DNA of 64,000 nt from Epiperipatus broadwayi (GCA_028023455.1 JAQFVV010000050.1:4094626-4158625); one strand, 5' to 3'. Numbered from the stretch's first letter, positions 10,969 through 20,869 are shown. The notes: generated by a model from the letters alone, not told the origin. A program made the numbers and translations.

Positions 10969-11012
10969 ACCAACTGATGATGGCTGGTTTAGCATGAAAT
11001 ACGTATAATGGT
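10969..11012 (+). ncRNA. Hammerhead ribozyme, RZ-A, near-intact
   Basis: ACCAA, CUGAUGA, stem II UGGCUG/UAGCAU, GAAA, UACGUAUA, then AUGGU in place of UUGGU (one stem I mismatch). Predicted cleavage after 11007, 460 nt from the upstream site. Confidence 0.75.
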
Positions 11013-11160
11013 GATTATTTATCTTTTCAACACATATGTGTTCAAGAGCATCAGTGTTATGAGATGGAGTGGTGAATGGTGTGAAAGTCTGTGCTCATAT
11101 ACCCTATATATTACATATATAAACACAGGTATATAATAAGCCTGTGTTTCAGTTATATAT

Positions 11161-11678
11161 ATATTTTACGAAAACTTTTAATACAAATCACAAACACAAT
11201 AATATAAAAAATGTCTTAATGATATAACAAAATATTAGATGTTCTAATACATTTAATCAGATTAATTTAATTAAAGTGAAAGATTAATATTAAAATTTAA
11301 GAAATGAAACAGTTAATAAAATTATCATGCAGAAAAAGCCTTCAAATAAAAAGAACAAACGTTAAACAATTTGTTTTGTTTTATTCACAAAAGTAAAACA
11401 AAAAATGTTTTAAAAGTTATGATGGATGATATTTGATGTCTGGAAGAATTAAACGGCTGTTTTTTTTAATGCTACAAATAATCAAACCGCTTTAAAAAAA
11501 ATAATTGATGGGTTTTAAATAAAACAAATATTATGACATTTTGAAATTTCTGAAACTATTTTAACTAAAACAAAAAGGTATACGTATAATATCAGATACA
11601 ACAATATATAATAAACAAAACACAATTTGTAGTACAATTTTTAATATACCAGCATATAAACAAATAAAAAACAGTTAC
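11161..11678. other. AT-rich gap
   Basis: No gene, repeat family or RNA motif recognised. Confidence 0.5.
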
Positions 11679-11762
11679 AGCTGCCCTAGGGATTGACTGT
11701 CGTTCTATCAGAGCCGGCTCGATCACGGGGCGACCGTTCAAGGACCTGTACTGGTCCCGAGC
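11679..11762 (-). CDS. Candidate isolated 84-bp coding exon
   Basis: This block is over half G+C in surroundings near 25-30%. On the minus strand a pyrimidine-rich tract leads to an ACGCAG acceptor, then an 84-bp stretch open in one frame (28 codons, so symmetric if the phases are 0-0), ending at a possible GTAACT donor. The predicted peptide is ARDQYRSLNG RPVIEPALIE followed by RQSIPRAA. It is polar with charged residues and a natural composition, unlike the low-complexity chance frames around it. I do not recognise the protein family. The donor is weak (AGCT|GTAACT), and the frame also stays open beyond it into AT-rich sequence, so the 3' boundary is uncertain. Alternatives are a retroposed fragment or an unannotated GC-rich repeat. 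Confidence 0.4.
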
Positions 11763-12049
11763 CTGCGTGTTATATTTTCTATGAAAATAAATAAAAAAAA
11801 ATATATCACTTACTAAACATAACTATAGGTTGTTTTTTTTGCCAAAACTCTATAATTTGATCTACAATAACTATCAGATGCGAAGTAAACAATTGTAAAA
11901 GCACTGGTTGTGTGGTAGATAAGATTTTTCAGCTATGTAAAACATTAATACTTAAATATTTCGCCATATACTTTCTAGTCATGTTAATGTGAAATCTCGG
12001 AGGACAAGAATGATTCCTTTCATTGTTATTTTTATTTTTTAAATTAGAA
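11763..12049. other. AT-rich gap
   Basis: Nothing recognised beyond the putative polypyrimidine tract of the minus-strand exon candidate. Confidence 0.4.
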
Positions 12050-12830
12050 TTCGAATCTCCCTTCAGCCATCCACTCAATTTTATACAAACGATACACATG
12101 ACCACATACGTGAAAAAGATAAATGACCTCCAATACCTGTACTTTGTGATGAACTAACACTCATCAGTTGGTCCAGCATCTCCCCCCCACACATATATAT
12201 AATCAGTGCTTGTTTTGTATTAAGATAGCAATTCTTCACACTTTAATAGACAGGTTTCAATCCACTCACCCTCCTACTCTTCAGCCATCCATATCATTGA
12301 AAATCTGAAGATTGAACGCTCAAATCCTTTATTAATGCCAATATTACCGCCATGCCCATGTTGACCTTAAGTCACTCTGACCCCCCATGTATAGGACATT
12401 GTCCATTGAAATACACAGAAGAGGGATGGGCAGGATACAGGTTGAATTTTTAATATTTTAAATACAAGTATATTTATATACCGGAAGTCGAAATATAATA
12501 TAAGGGATTTGAACACAGACTTTCAAGCTCCCTTAAGCCAGCTACCCTATCCATTACAACTGATACACACTCAGATTTTCAATGGTGTGGATGAATGAAT
12601 TGTGAATATTTGCTATCTTAATATAAACTGTGCACTGATTATATATATATATGGGAAATAATGATCTGGACCAACTGATGAGTGGTGATTCAGCATGAAA
12701 TACGGATTTTGGAGATCATTTATCTTTTTCACATGTATGTGAGCTTGTCTATTGGTTGTATGAGATAGAGTGGAAGGCTGAAAGGAGTTTGAAAGTCTGT
12801 ATTCAAATCCCCTATATTATCTCTAAACTC
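12050..12830. mobile_element. RZ-A inverted pair with two hammerheads
   Basis: A minus-oriented unit (about 12050-12500) faces a plus-oriented partial unit (about 12590-12830). Landmarks are 'ccatattgacc/ttgaccttaagtca', 'ggacaggtttcaatcc' and 'tttgaaagtctgtattcaaat'. The minus HHR at 12131-12174 keeps CTGATGA but has AAAG for GAAA and one stem II mismatch. The plus HHR at 12670-12714 keeps both boxes. Confidence 0.7.
12670..12714 (+). ncRNA. Hammerhead ribozyme, RZ-A, core intact
   Basis: ACCAA, CUGAUGA, stem II GUGGUG/CAGCAU (loop AUU, one internal G-G mismatch), GAAA, UACGGAUU, then UUGG as the 3' stem I strand. Confidence 0.65.
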
Positions 12831-12925
12831 CTGGTATATAAAATATACTTGTAGATATAATAAACATCTCCATACTTCTCCATTTTTTTAAATTCATATA
12901 AATAAAGATATAGTAAAAGACAAAT

Positions 12926-12978
12926 GACCCCCAAGATGCATTTCGTGCTGAACCAGCACTCATCAGTTGGACCAGGTC
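12926..12978 (-). ncRNA. Hammerhead ribozyme, RZ-E, best consensus copy
   Basis: On the minus strand: GACC, UGGU, CCAA (stem I 5' side), CUGAUGA, a fully paired 6-bp stem II GUGCUG/CAGCAC with GUU loop and G-C at its base, GAAA, stem III from AUGCAU, AUC cleavage triplet, then UUGG, G, GGUC. CCAA pairs UUGG and the distal GACC pairs GGUC across an internal loop. That is the stem I arrangement used for loop-loop contacts in natural type I hammerheads. All conserved residues are present. Confidence 0.9.
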
Positions 12979-13325
12979 ACTATCTCTCATATATATCTTT
13001 ATTATATGCAAAGTATTTATCTAGAGTAAATTGTTACATTTTTGTCAAACTCCTTCCACTCACAACTTTGACACCATCCATTTCTGATAAATACACTAAT
13101 GATTATTACTAATCATCTTCGAAACTAGATATTATCTCTAGCACAGATATAAACTTTAAACCTCAGTTAAAGATTAATATATCTGATTTTTTAAAATTTA
13201 CACACACGGAGTTATTCACCTTTCTCTGTCCCGTATGTAATATCTTTATAGATATAATAAACATCTCCATACTTCCCCATTCTTTTCAAGTTCATATAAA
13301 TAAAGATATAATAAAAGGCAAATGA

Positions 13326-13368
13326 CTTCCAAGATACATTTCGTGCTGAACCATCAGTTGGCCCAAGT
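13326..13368 (-). ncRNA. Hammerhead with internal deletion
   Basis: Retains GAAA, stem III and stem I (GGCCAA/TTGG) but the sequence jumps from CTGATG to GTTCAGCAC, deleting the 5' strand of stem II. Inactive. Confidence 0.7.
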
Positions 13369-13769
13369 CACTATCTCTCATATACTTGTATTTAAAATAT
13401 AAATTAGAATTGCAAAAAAACAATCAAGAAAATAATATAGATATTGCTTTACATGCATTTTAATTTGTTTTCTCAAATATTGCACAAAGACGTGTTTGTA
13501 ACTTATAAATAATAACAAATAAGTTCATTGCAAGTACTAATCGCAATTTTATGATATCAATATTTAAGTAAACAAAATAAAATACGTTTAATGCAATAAA
13601 TTACATTTTATTTATTTTTTTTTTTTTTAGCGAATTCTCTTTCCAAATAAATACAATTTTTAACGAAAGGAATCGTTTTAGACTTTATTTATATATATGC
13701 AAATAATATTTTTATTTTTTTTAATATCGAAGTATTTTTAATCATTGTAAAACAGCCATTCCCAGCCTC

Positions 13770-14480
13770 CGTATAAAATATTGCTCCACGTCACGCTTTT
13801 TTCTTGAGCCCGCTCTACAATGTCGAACAGTTATCATCTTCATAATCAACAATTATAGATCTATTGCAGGATGAAGCAAAGTTCAATCCTTCTTTTCCGA
13901 TCTCTAACCTCTCTTCTCTACATCACCCTCGCATCCTTATTTCATTCATTTATCTCATATGCCGTCTTTTTCTAAGCTTTTTTATAAACTCTTGGAATCC
14001 AGTTTAAGATTTCAGTTTTCTCTTCTAGCAATATGTCCAGCCCAACTCCACTTCAGTCTCTTAATTCTTTCAATGAGGTCAGTAACTTGTGTTTGTTCCT
14101 TTACCAACGTATTTTGTTGTTACTCCAATATCTTTGAGTGATCTATATTGCTTTTCTGTTAGACGTCTAAGTCTCAGATCCATAAGTAAGAAATGATAAA
14201 CCACAATTATTAAAAACCTTTTTTAAACACATAGACTTTTATTACTGAATTATTTTTACCAAAAATATTCCAAGTTTAATTCTATGATTAATTTTATTTA
14301 TTATGTTCCCATCTGTAGCAATAATCTGACAAAAGATATTTGTATTTGCTAACTTCTAATAACTCCTCATTCTCAATCTTTATTTTTATCTTTTGAGAAA
14401 ATCCATTCAACATTACTTTTGGCTTTTTAGTATTTATAGTTAAATGCTACTAGAAATGATAACCCTGTCATAATCTAGCT
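13770..14480 (-). pseudogene. RTE-like non-LTR retrotransposon fragment (RT C-terminus)
   Basis: Translating the minus strand with frameshifts gives blocks typical of the end of the reverse transcriptase ORF of RTE/Jockey-type LINEs. In order they are LTYGSET near 14170, LRRLTEKQYR near 14140, and KRLKWSWAGHIARR near 14020-14060. A further upstream block with QKIKIKIENEEL is near 14370. The GHIARR motif is the strongest marker. Frameshifts and stops occur between blocks, so the copy is dead and 5' truncated. Relatives of its 3' part are at 22.9-23.1 and 26.8-26.9 kb. Assignment to RTE rather than another LINE clade is an inference from the C-terminal block. Confidence 0.75.
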
Positions 14481-14694
14481 ATCTACACTGTTATTTATTT
14501 ATTTATACATTGGTATTTTTGTTTTAACATATGAATATATAAACGCTGAAATGATCAACTTTTTAAACGCTATTAAGTGGTGATTCGCCAGCCTCTGTAT
14601 CAAATTGCCCAGGTACTTTAGTATGTAATTACGTGCATCAACTTACTTCTATTTTTATGTAATTTTGACTTCATTTAGTGAAACTAAGGTAAAA

Positions 14695-14950
14695 AAAACA
14701 GGCAAAACTCATTATACATATTGCCACACACAGCAAGCTAGAGTAATCAATGGATGCCAGAAGGCTTGTGCATAAAATCCCCATTTAGTGCCTATTCATC
14801 CAATATCCATAAGCTAAAAACTAGTCTGGGGATATTGGATTAGACACTAGAAGGGGATTTTATTCACAACCTTCTGGCATCCATTGATTACTCTAGCTTG
14901 CTGTGTATGGCAATATATATATATATAGTGAGTTTTACCTGTTTTTAACA
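14695..14950. mobile_element. RZ-B hairpin element, ribozyme half deleted
   Basis: Long inverted repeat of about 120-bp arms. The left arm runs GGCAAAACTCATTATACATA, 'cacagcaagctagagtaatc', 'caatggatgccagaaggctt'; the right arm is its mirror. At the centre only the 3' half of the HHR survives (AAACTAGTC then TGGGGATATTGG). A (TA)n tract lies inside the right arm at about 14912-14925. Confidence 0.75.
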
Positions 14951-15104
14951 ACAGTTATACATAAGCATAAGAGGTGGTGGTTATGTGATGTTTATTGGCT
15001 TGAAACTAAAGTAATGAGTAATAAATATAAAATGTGACTCAAGTTTTTTTTATCTAATTTTGTAAATATTCATAATATTGGTATAAACTTATCAATAAAT
15101 GTGA

Positions 15105-15128
15105 GGCTATATATATATATATATATAG
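15105..15128. repeat. (TA)n microsatellite
   Basis: Pure TA run, no attached element recognised. Confidence 0.9.
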
Positions 15129-15439
15129 GTTTTGACTAAATTTAATAATAGTGAAAACAAATTTAGAATACATGGTGGGAAAATGGAAATGTCTACATTG
15201 GTATAAAAGAAGAAAATATCTCAATGGAATACAGATTCATAAATTTAAGTATTTTTTCTACCAATGCATTAATTCAATAAATATTCCAATGGCTTTATGA
15301 CTTGGGAGTCTGTATTTGAATGTCAAAAGTATCAGAACTGAAATTGTCTGAAGATGAAACTGGATTTTTAGATTATAAATAAGGCAAACCTCACCATATC
15401 AATATATAAAACCATTGGAAACCAATCAACACTTAAACA

Positions 15440-15715
15440 ATTCCAATACAGATAACAATCAATAATTTCCAAACTGTTGTCAAGCATCTCCTTTTAGCAA
15501 TAAGATGGAATCCCACCTCTATTAATGGTCTCATATTTATATAGAAACTAAAAATTGCAACTTCATCACAGAGATTGAAATTATTTAATAGAAAGTTTTT
15601 AAATAAACCTTTTTAAACAGGTAAATATAATCTGTTCTGAATGCAAACTAATAAATAGTCAATTATAACATTACAAATTGCAATTATAATTTTCAAACTG
15701 CACCCAAAAATATTG
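15440..15715 (+). repeat. Dispersed repeat, second copy at 20.9-21.1 kb
   Basis: Aligns by eye to 20880-21130. Shared phrases are 'caataccaaaaattcaat.. / ccaatacagataacaatcaat', 'ctgtcaag.a.cctctta..ataa', 'cccaccctta/cccacctcta', 'agagattga' and 'aatctgtt...aacaaac'. It leads directly into the Penelope-like reading frame, so it may be decayed upstream Penelope sequence. Confidence 0.45.
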
Positions 15716-16374
15716 AAATATTTGCTAAGGAATTGCTTGATGTTGGTTATAAAATGGAACAAATAAACAATACTTTATGTCAATTTAAAAAAAGTTATAA
15801 TAATTTAAAGGAAATGAAGATTAACAGTAAACAATGGATATCTATTCCATTTATTTCAAATCCACAAGTGGAATTTTTTAAGGATTTATATAAGAATGTG
15901 TTTAATGTTTCATTCTACGTTCCAAACAATATTAATAAATTAGTCAATAATTCTAAGAATGTCATACCTGTCAAGCAGAAAAGTAATGTCAAATATCAAA
16001 TTTTTTGTGATTGTATGCTGTCATATATAGTAGAATCTAAATGCAGTATTGAAAAGAGATTGAAGGAGCATGAATTGTTATGCAAGAGTGTAAAAAGTAA
16101 AAATAATGGTGATTTAATATCTCTTTCAGTTTTCTTTGATCACGAAAAAACATGTAAATATAAATTTAAATTTGATTTTTAAAATGTGAAAATTCTTCAT
16201 GAAGAGATAAACCATAGTAAAAGAAAAATTAAAGAGGCAATTTTTATAAACAGGAATAAAATGCATTTAATAAATCGACAAGCTGCTACAATTTTTATAA
16301 ACAGGAATAAAATGCATTTAATAAATCGACAAGCTGCTAACATTAAAATACGAGATTCGTGGAATTTGAATTGA
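15655..16374 (+). pseudogene. Penelope-like element, GIY-YIG endonuclease C-terminus
   Basis: One frame stays open from about 15655, has a single TAA at 16180-16182 and resumes to 16374, giving about 240 codons. The order of blocks matches the end of Penelope-like retroelement proteins. A linker with WISIPFISNPQVEFF comes first, then the GIY-YIG core equivalent YQIFCDC...YI with a paired cysteine knuckle, then KRLKEHE (catalytic-region arginine and the EH), then an FDF...VKILHEE...KRKIKEAIFI block and a terminal NRQ...SWN. The glycines of GIY and YIG are replaced (K and V), so the nuclease is not functional. Residues coded by 16238-16339 are an in-frame 17-residue duplication. No reverse transcriptase domain is recognisable upstream, so the copy is 5' truncated. 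It matters because Penelope-like elements are the proposed mobilisers of hammerhead retrozymes. Confidence 0.8.
16238..16339 (+). repeat. Two 51-bp tandem copies in the Penelope-like frame
   Basis: Near-identical copies 16238-16288 and 16289-16339, beginning CAATTTTTATAAACAGGAAT. Being 51 bp, the duplication keeps the frame. Confidence 0.9.
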
Positions 16375-16572
16375 TGATGTTTGTTTCCACTTTTGTTTTT
16401 GAATTTAATGGCAATTGAGGCAGGTTTAAGAAATTAACTGAAAGCACTTCTGCGGATTTAAGGATTGTTTATAAACCATTAAATTTATTATTTCAATTAT
16501 AGTTACAATTTTTTTTAATTAACGGACATTTTATTTATATATGTGTGTGTGTATTAGATTAAATATTATTAT

Positions 16573-16730
16573 GAATATGTGAAATATTTCCATATAATAA
16601 CCTAGAGATATGTTTAACATGTGATGTTTTTAAAAAAATTCAATTACTATTGAATATGTGAAATATTTCCATATAATAACCTAGAGATATGTTTAACATG
16701 TGATGTTTTTAAAAAAATTCAATTACTATT
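16573..16730. repeat. Two 79-bp tandem copies
   Basis: Copies 16573-16651 and 16652-16730 are essentially identical, beginning GAATATGTGAAATATTTCC. They lie just 3' of the Penelope-like fragment, possibly in its 3' UTR. Confidence 0.9.
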
Positions 16731-17145
16731 GTCAGACATAAAGCTAAACTATTTTGCTCTAATGCCCAATAATAGTGTTTTGTCTTCAAATTACATAGAA
16801 GATTTTCACAGGCTTTTATATCTGAATATTAATAATTTTTAAGTGCAATTTTCCATGCATTTTGTAAATAAATTTCAGTTATATATATATATAAACTACA
16901 AGTGCTAGTTAACAACTAACTAAATAATATGTTTAAATTATATCACTATAATCCTCATGCTTAAATAAACCAATAAAATAGCAGAAATTTGTTCTAGAGA
17001 TAACATTATAATATGACTAAATGTAATGTTGCATTAACAATAGGTTGGTAATATTTTATTGTGTGCTCAAGCCTGATAGCTGTTATGTTGTTATATATAT
17101 ATTAAATGTAAAATACAATACCCATTATATATATATATATATTAA
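16731..17145. other. AT-rich gap
   Basis: Several short TA runs (about 16880, 17092, 17128). No gene seen. Confidence 0.5.
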
Positions 17146-17465
17146 AGCTTGTTTTAGAGTTAGTGGTAAGCTCCATCTAGTGGACATTTTAGTACAAGCT
17201 TAAAAGCAAGTTACACAATTTGTGTCTTGTGTTATTAATTATTATAAGTGTACCCTTGATGACTTTTGCGATGTTATATTGCTTTGACTAGTAATATATG
17301 GTGAAACTGAACTGAGTTCAGATCCATATAGCCATCTGGTTTGTAAAACTGAATTTGAAGACATCTACATGTCTGAAAAACTCATGTTTTCAAGTTGATA
17401 GTAACATATTAAATAATTGCTGACTCTTGACTTGAAATTTTACATCTAGTGTTTGAAATCCTAAT

Positions 17466-17512
17466 TCCTCACTGAGGTGAGTCTAAGCTCAAAACTAATT
17501 GGTTTGGGAATG
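17466..17512 (+). ncRNA. Variant hammerhead, CUGAGGUGA core
   Basis: TCCTCA, CTGAGGTGA in place of CTGATGA, a stem II-like GAGTCTAAGCTC, AAAA in place of GAAA, then a TTTGGGA stem I strand. Predicted inactive. Confidence 0.55.
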
Positions 17513-18205
17513 AGGATTTTCTGATAGAAATTTTGAATTCTTTCTCTTTTTGCACTTATAATTAAAGCTTGTTAGGAGCTAGTGGTAAGTTCCATCTAGT
17601 GAACGTTTTAGTACAAGCTTAAAAGCAAGTTACACAATTTGTATCCTGTGTTATTAATTATATATATATTATTTTTATTAATAATTCTCTAATTTTTCTC
17701 ATACTTACTGAAAACTATTGATTTGACTATTTCAGTACTATTTTTGTTATAATATTATATCTGCTACTAAAAATACTGATATTTTATGTTTTTCATAGTT
17801 TTTATTCCTAATTCCCAATTAAGGATTTATAAATATAGTCTATGATTAAGTAAAAAATTAAAATAGGGAAAAATATTAAAATTAGATTTTGATTATTACT
17901 TTTACAAATATTAAAAAAAAAATTTCAATTTAGCATATTTTAAAAATTTTATTATAAATTATAATTAAAAATAAGATAGTAAATAAAAAATTAATACCAA
18001 ATGTAATACAATTATTAATATTATTAATAAAAATATAATATAAAGAAGTAATCAATAAAGCAAGCCATATATAGCATGACATTGCTTTTATGAGCTTGTA
18101 TTTACAAATATGTATTGTAAGGAGAGTATTAGTAGCTCAAACAAGCTCTTACTTTGTAAGTGTAGTAAGAGAAAACATTTAAAATCACTATCTAGAACAT
18201 TCCTA

Positions 18206-18251
18206 TCCCCAGACCAATTCTTTTTGAGCTTGTGGCTCACCTCAGTGAGGA
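18206..18251 (-). ncRNA. Variant hammerhead, CUGAGGUGA core
   Basis: Minus strand TCCTCA, CTGAGGTGA, stem II GAGC...GCTC-like with CACAA loop, degraded GAAA, then TGGGGA. Stem I is still perfect. Confidence 0.55.
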
Positions 18252-18544
18252 GCTAGAACATTCAGACCCTAGATCTAAAACATCAACTCAAAACCCTGCA
18301 CTTATTTAATATGTAACATTTAAGTAGAAAATATTTACATAGAAACTCTGAAATTTTTGGACATGAAAATGTCTTTAACTCTAGCTATCTAACTTAAACA
18401 GCTATATGTGACTGAACTAAATTCAGATCTATTTTATATTAATAGACTTAGCATTGCCAAGGCCTTAAATATAAAATTATAATAATCAATAAAGCAAGTA
18501 ATATATAGCATGACATTGCTTTTAATACATATTACATATTCGTA

Positions 18545-18880
18545 AATAAAGGCAAAACTCCCCATACAGTAGTGCCACCCTGTGCCAAACAGAGTAATCA
18601 ATGGATGCCAGAAGGCTTGTGCATAAAATTCCTATCTAGTGCCTACTCATCCAATATCCCCAGACTAGTTTCTGGCTTGTGGCCATCATCAGTGAGGAGC
18701 CTTGGATCTGAGAGCACTGCACCTAGATCTTAGGATCTAATGCAACCCTCCAGCACAAGCCTTCTGGCATCCATTGATTACTCTGTTTGGCACAGGGTGG
18801 CACTACTGTATGGGGAGTTTTGCCTTTGTTTACAACAAATTATGTGCTAGTATAGAGATGGTGATCATGTGATATTTGTA
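18545..18880. mobile_element. RZ-B foldback element with central hammerhead
   Basis: Arms of about 72 bp are essentially perfect inverted copies (outer GGCAAAACTCCCCATAC, inner GGATGCCAGAAGGCTTGTG; 18545-18620 and 18760-18836). The HHR lies in the loop at 18649-18707. Beyond the right arm is 'tatgtgctagtatagagatggtgatcatgtgat', seen also in the 46 kb insertion. It is nested within the RZ-C variant array. Confidence 0.8.
18649..18707 (-). ncRNA. Hammerhead ribozyme, RZ-B, intact
   Basis: On the minus strand: AUCCAA, internal loop GGC, UCCUCA, CUGAUGA, stem II UGGC/GCCA with CACAA loop, GAAA, stem III from ACUAGU, GUC triplet, UGGGGA, internal loop UA, UUGGAU. Stem I therefore has a 6-bp proximal and a 6-bp distal helix separated by an asymmetric loop. 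That favours tertiary contact and real activity. Confidence 0.88.
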
Positions 18881-19149
18881 AATACAAATTCATAAAAGCA
18901 ATGTCACACTATATATGACTTGCTTCGTTGATTATTAGAATTTTACCTTTAAGGCCTTGGCAATATTATGGCTAACAATATATGGTAGATCTGAATTTAA
19001 TTCAGTCTCATATAGTTATTTAAGTTAGACAGCTTGTGTTAAAGACCTTTTCATGTCCAAAAATGTCAGAGTTTCTACTTAAATATTACATATTAGATAA
19101 GTGCTAGTTTTGAGTTGATGTTTCAGATTTAGTGTCTTAATGTTCTAAT

Positions 19150-19195
19150 TCCTCACTGAGGTAAGCCATAAGCTTAAAACTAATTGGTCTGGGGA
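19150..19195 (+). ncRNA. Variant hammerhead, CUGAGGUAA core
   Basis: TCCTCA, CTGAGGTAA, GCCATAAGCTT, AAAAC, then TGGGGA. Stem I is conserved and the catalytic core altered. Confidence 0.5.
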
Positions 19196-19555
19196 TAAGA
19201 ATGTTTTAGATAGAGATTTTAAATGTTTTCTCTTACTGCACTTATCAATTAAGATCTTGTTTGAGCTATTGGCATGCTCCCTATATTACGACATGCTCAT
19301 AAAAGCAATGTCACACTATATATGACTTGCTTTATTGATTATTATCATTTTACCTTTAAGATATTGGCAATGCTAAGGCTATTAATATATGGTAGATCTG
19401 AATTTGATTCAGTCCCATATAGCTACTTAAGTTAGATAGCTGGAGTTAAAGACATTTTCATGTCTGAAAATTTCAGTTTTTACTTAAATGTTACATATTA
19501 AATAAGTGCTGGTTTTTGAGTTGATATTTTAGATCTAGTATCTGAATGTTCTATC

Positions 19556-19601
19556 TCCTCACTGAGGTGAGCCACAAGCTCAAAGCAATTGGTCTAGGAA
19601 T
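19556..19601 (+). ncRNA. Variant hammerhead, CUGAGGUGA core
   Basis: TCCTCA, CTGAGGTGA, stem II GAGC/GCTC-like with CACAA, AAAG, then TAGGAA. It lies 406 nt from the 19150 site. Confidence 0.5.
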
Positions 19602-19690
19602 AGGAATGTTCTAGATAGAGATTTTAAATATTTTTTCTTACTGCACTTATCAAATAAGAGCTTGTTTTATGTATTTATTATGCTCCTATA

Positions 19691-20450
19691 TTACATATTA
19701 AATATAAAGGAAATATAATTTTGTCTAATAATGTTTGTGGAAGTGGTGATAAATATGTTTTTAATATTCTAAACACTTTGATTAGTTTATTAATTCATAG
19801 GATGCATATGAGAGATTCTGAGAGCTAGCATATATGTAAGAGAAAGAAACAGGTGAATAAAAACTAAAAATATATAACACTTTAATTTTTGAATAACAGA
19901 TACAAAAAAGTATAAACACAAAACAATAATGCAGTATATGTATTTGTATTTGAATAAACTCAAAATATGCTTAGTAAAATATATTTCTTCAGAAAAATTC
20001 TTAGCCCTACTGCACTCTGACAGATTTCTTTATTCTCACTAGATTTAAGCTTTCAATGTTCATTTTAATATTAAACCATTATTATTTATCAGAATATAAT
20101 AAATTTGATGTCATTTGATAGATTAATAAGTTTTTAAAAATCACATTTGATTTTCAGAATTATTTTAAAAATTAGATTTTAATCAAAACAAAGTGCTATC
20201 ATATCATCAAATTTCAGATGGAGCAGATTCAATTTGCAAAATGAACAAAATCTTAATTATTTTTCATATCTAGTAAATCTATCAATATATCCTTTAAAAG
20301 TTAAAAAAAATGTAATTTTTATAGCATCATTAAATTTTTTAACAGACTGTTTAATGATAACATTTCTAGAGAGTTTTATTTCCCATGACCTTAATCTCTA
20401 TGGTAACATTACATAGAATAATATATTCTTTTATATATAAAATTAAAACA

Positions 20451-20456
<6 letters not shown>
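19691..20456. other. AT-rich gap
   Basis: No gene recognised. The 60-residue frame at 20234-20416 has no motif and is likely chance. Confidence 0.5.

Positions 20457-20494
<38 letters not shown>
20457..20494. repeat. (TA)n microsatellite, longest in the window
   Basis: About 19 TA units, pure. No element is inserted in it. Confidence 0.95.
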
Positions 20495-20497
<3 letters not shown>

Positions 20498-20869
20498 TGA
20501 TTTCTAATAATTATTGCACAATTATATACAAAAATAAACATAAACTTTTCAAAGAATCAAGTTTTAGACCATTGTAATATTTTCTCAAAGTAATTTTGCA
20601 AAGTTCGAGCTCATCAAAAATACAATGGCCACCCATCATCATGCAGTTTAAGAAACTTTGAAATTCTCACTTATTCACTTATCCTGATCTCTTTTGGATT
20701 TTTTTGAAATTAAAATATTAGAAAAAAAAATATGTGAATCTTAAAGCTGTAAAAAAATGTTAGCAAAATTTTACAGTAAAGAGTGAAAAATGCAAATTAA
20801 ATTTTTAGATTTCTCAGATATGGTCCAATGACTGAAAAAATGCAATGGTAATATATATACACCCATATG

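Larger units (their letters stand above)
9900..11160 (+). mobile_element. RZ-A retrozyme-like tandem array
   Basis: A short minus-oriented stub (about 9915-10052) is joined to plus-oriented tandem units starting near 10074, 10547 and 11007 (periods about 473 and 460). Each unit runs TTGGTGATTATTTAT, 'atgagatggagtgg', 'gtgtgaaagtctgtgctcat', 'gcctgtgttt', 'catgaggggtca', 'ggcctttgag', 'ttggctatcttaat' and ends in the HHR core. The third copy is truncated at about 11150 in a TA tract. Two intact ribozymes bracket one complete monomer of 460 nt. Short open frames (62-89 aa) inside are repeat artefacts. Confidence 0.85.
12835..13390 (-). mobile_element. RZ-E retrozyme-like dimer (398-nt period)
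   Basis: The segments 12850-12990 and 13250-13385 are direct copies sharing 'ataataaacatctccatact', 'tataaataaagatata' and the HHR region. The equivalent HHR positions (12934 and 13332) are 398 nt apart. The first HHR is complete. The second (13326-13368) has lost the CTGATGA-proximal half of stem II. Confidence 0.75.
17146..19690. mobile_element. RZ-C variant array (CUGAGGUGA subfamily)
   Basis: Four RZ-C-like units: plus at about 17150-17660, minus at about 18050-18540, plus at about 18880-19290 and plus at about 19290-19690. Landmarks are 'gcttgttaggagctagtggtaag', 'ccatctagtg', 'gacatgaaaatgtct', 'ctatatgtgactgaact' and 'aagcaatgtcacactatata'. All four HHR sites carry an altered core. 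The last two sites (19150 and 19556) are 406 nt apart, the usual RZ-C period. An RZ-B element is nested within at 18545-18880. Confidence 0.7.

Noticed and set aside
18545-18880. Classical DNA-transposon MITE with TIRs
   Set aside because: The arms are TIR-like, but the loop holds an intact hammerhead. Related copies are rearranged rather than having fixed ends, and the one precise insertion has a 12-13 bp duplication, which together fit a retroelement better.
20457-20494. Long (TA)n as a replication origin or matrix attachment site
   Set aside because: No supporting motif beyond simple repeat; TA runs are common throughout.
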